Both the position numbers and the translations under genes were made by a program. A DNA stretch of 64,000 nucleotides from Histomonas meleagridis (lineage: Eukaryota; Parabasalia; Tritrichomonadida; Dientamoebidae): the NCBI GenBank assembly GCA_020186115.1, contig WSYJ01000063.1:248001-312000 (forward strand), read 5' to 3'. Each line of letters starts with the position of its first letter. Positions within the stretch are counted from its first letter, which is position 1. The notes under the pieces are model-generated. The model was not told the origin of the DNA, searched no databases, and worked only from the letters and a program-made list of their open reading frames with translations. Of this stretch, positions 62,677 to 64,000 are shown piece by piece.

Positions 62677-63243
62677 ATGTCGGTACCAAGAAGTAGTGTT
62701 CTCTCATGTTTGAAAGGATTTCTAGCAAAAGTCGGAACTAATCTTAATTCTCCAAAACAAAGTCAAAGTCAAAACGTTAATGTGATCGTTAATCCTTATG
62801 AAAGAGTTCCTGTTAGCTATCCGGATGTCAAACCAGTTTCGCCAGAAGAACCCGAAATTAAATAACGAAGTGTTGAAACTGCAAATGAAACTATAGCAAA
62901 TCTTGAAAAAGTAATGAATGATAAAGATATGTTGATTCAAGCATTAGTATTATGTTTGGATATTGTAGAAAATAATCCTCTGATAGTTGATAAATATGTC
63001 ATCGCTGAGGAAAATGAATTAGTAAAATTAATTCAACTATTATGTTATACGGAAGAAGTAGGATTACTTAAAGCAGATCAGAAAGCAGGCTGCTGCAGAA
63101 ACAGTTCGTATGATTATGTTTCGAAAATTTATGTTAAAAAAGATGGAAACACTTATAATTCGAAGTATAATTATTCCGATGTGTGTGAATTTCTTTCCGA
63201 AATAAGGATTTCAACTAAGTTTGTCAAGTCATCAAAAAAATAA
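62677..63243 (+). CDS. Unknown protein of virus-like element, one in-frame TAA
   Basis: One frame from ATG (MSVPRSSVLSCLKG) to a TAA at 63241-63243. An internal TAA occurs at 62863-62865, after which coding character continues in frame ('RSVETANETIANLEKVMND'). The N-terminal part has a short amphipathic helix and a Gln/Ser-rich linker with 'NPYERVPVSYPDVKP'; the rest is helical with four cysteines, two of them adjacent. I cannot assign a function. Confidence 0.5.
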
Positions 63244-63312
63244 GTCATAAATAAGTAGATTCTAAACTAAGCTTAATTTTTTTAATCTATTTTTTTTCAC
63301 AAATAATGAAGG

Positions 63313-64000
63313 ATGCCGAAAAAATATAGTACAAGAGAAATTAGAGAATTATTCAAACGTTATGGTCATACTTTACCGGAAAACTTCGTTTACAGAAATA
63401 ATACTACACTGATTAGTGTTATTGATGAGCAAACAGGATAAGGAGAAAGACTTACTCTTAAACAATTAAGATATAGAATTAATAAGGGCAGATAAAAATA
63501 TGATTTTCCACAATTTATGAATATGGCAATTGATGATAATGAACTGAAGTATAAAAAATCATTCGAGAGATTTAAGGAAAAACAAGATGATCATTTCAAA
63601 AATGAGATTAATGAATTTCAACAGGAACTTAATCAGAATACACAAAAAATGATTAAAGATTTAATTAAGCAGAAAGATTTTACAATGACTTTTGACGGAT
63701 CGCTGATCTCCGATATCTTTAGCTATCGCGGAAATGTTGATTCCTTCTTATACTCACTAATATTAGCGATGAAAGAAATAGGTCCTCGGATCAATAACTA
63801 TATCAGAATGACGATTATTGATGAAAACGGCAAACTTCAATACGCGCATGCTAACAAAAATACAGTTGACTATCTCCGATCATTATCTGAAGTAGAAAAA
63901 GAGATCAGTGATTCAAACAAAGTCGCTTTAGATTCTTATCTCGACATTAAATCAATTCATTTTGAATTTACAGATCTCGTGAAGGGAAAAAGAATTAATC
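63313..64000 (+). CDS. Incomplete gene of virus-like element, two in-frame TAA
   Basis: The frame opens at an ATG (MPKKYSTREIRELFKRYG) and runs to the window edge. TAA codons occur at 63439-63441 and 63493-63495, and the frame continues for about 168 codons after the second without a stop. The protein begins with a basic helical region, then a coiled coil ('KKSFERFKEKQDDHFKNEI'), then an alpha/beta domain ('FDGSLISDIFSYRGNVDSFL'). The position and length would suit the N-terminal part of a large replication protein such as a type B polymerase, but no polymerase motif falls inside the window, so this is only a possibility. Confidence 0.45.

Larger units (their letters stand above)
57574..64000. 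mobile_element. Virus-like (Polinton/Maverick-like) segment, right end beyond window
   Basis: Starting near the palindrome at 57582-57674, the DNA holds capsid-like genes, a coiled-coil gene and several unknown genes in an arrangement not seen elsewhere in the window. Trichomonad genomes are known to contain many Maverick/Polinton elements, which encode capsid proteins. No integrase, ATPase, protease or confirmed polymerase is visible before the right edge, so the family is inferred. A change of character near 59,200 suggests that two elements are joined. Confidence 0.5.

Noticed and set aside
1-64000. Whole-genome reassignment of TAA to Gln
   Set aside because: Conserved host genes such as H2A, the enolase-like gene and the S28 peptidase end in TAA at the expected protein end. 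Recoding could apply only to the virus-like element or to particular sites.
63313-64000. Calling the last gene a type B DNA polymerase
   Set aside because: Position and length would fit, but none of the exonuclease or polymerase motifs lies inside the window.

Overview
The window is nuclear DNA of a flagellated parabasalid protist, most likely a trichomonad (Tritrichomonas/Trichomonas type). The evidence is a strongly AT-rich background, long uninterrupted reading frames packed tightly on both strands, and families expanded in trichomonads: DUF3447-type ankyrin proteins, BspA-like leucine-rich surface proteins, short PP1-like phosphatases and S28 peptidases. There is also a very large axonemal protein. 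Host genes such as histone H2A end in TAA, so the host uses the ordinary stop code. I saw no tRNA, rRNA or CRISPR array.

Layout. 0.8-11 kb holds housekeeping genes: a Nop53-like ribosome assembly factor, a LIN54/tesmin-like CXC protein, a GT47 exostosin-like transferase, an enolase-fold pseudoenzyme, a short Sec24-like protein, histone H2A, an XRCC2-like RecA protein and a small unknown protein. A relic ankyrin array lies at 8.8-9.2 kb. 11-16 kb holds a decayed BspA-like gene and a lidless Hsp70 with one in-frame TAA. 16.5-27 kb holds a low-complexity protein with a recurring short motif, an S28 peptidase, a surface-protein pseudogene, a symplekin-like protein, a polytopic membrane protein, a Brr6-like nuclear-envelope protein and a coiled-coil protein. 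27-29.5 kb is ankyrin locus A. 30-47 kb holds a possible longin protein, the 2,846-aa CFAP47-like protein, a PP1-like phosphatase, a PQ-loop (SLC66-type) protein, a PDK1-like kinase, a DHHC palmitoyltransferase and a propeller protein. 47.4-52.6 kb holds ankyrin loci B and C, arranged head to head.

From 52.7 kb on, the DNA is dominated by mobile elements: a truncated Tc1/pogo-like transposase, a surface glycosidase gene, an element of about 1.2 kb with long inverted termini, a cruciform-forming palindrome that is unusually GC-rich for this DNA, and then a virus-like (Polinton/Maverick-like) segment running off the right edge. That segment begins with a broken capsid-like gene. It switches near 59.2 kb to a second gene set (coiled coil, capsid-like, small proteins and an incomplete last gene) whose only interruptions are eight in-frame TAA codons.

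Two patterns stand out. First, ankyrin loci A and B carry 18 ankyrin segments, all with intact frames, separated by conserved spacers of roughly 65-90 bp. Many spacers shift the frame or contain stops, and they lack a consistent GT-AG arrangement. Second, the last 4.8 kb shows TAA-only interruption with no frameshift, which is unlike ordinary decay and unlike the mixed damage in the BspA-like pseudogene. Functions are assigned by reading motifs; no searches were run.
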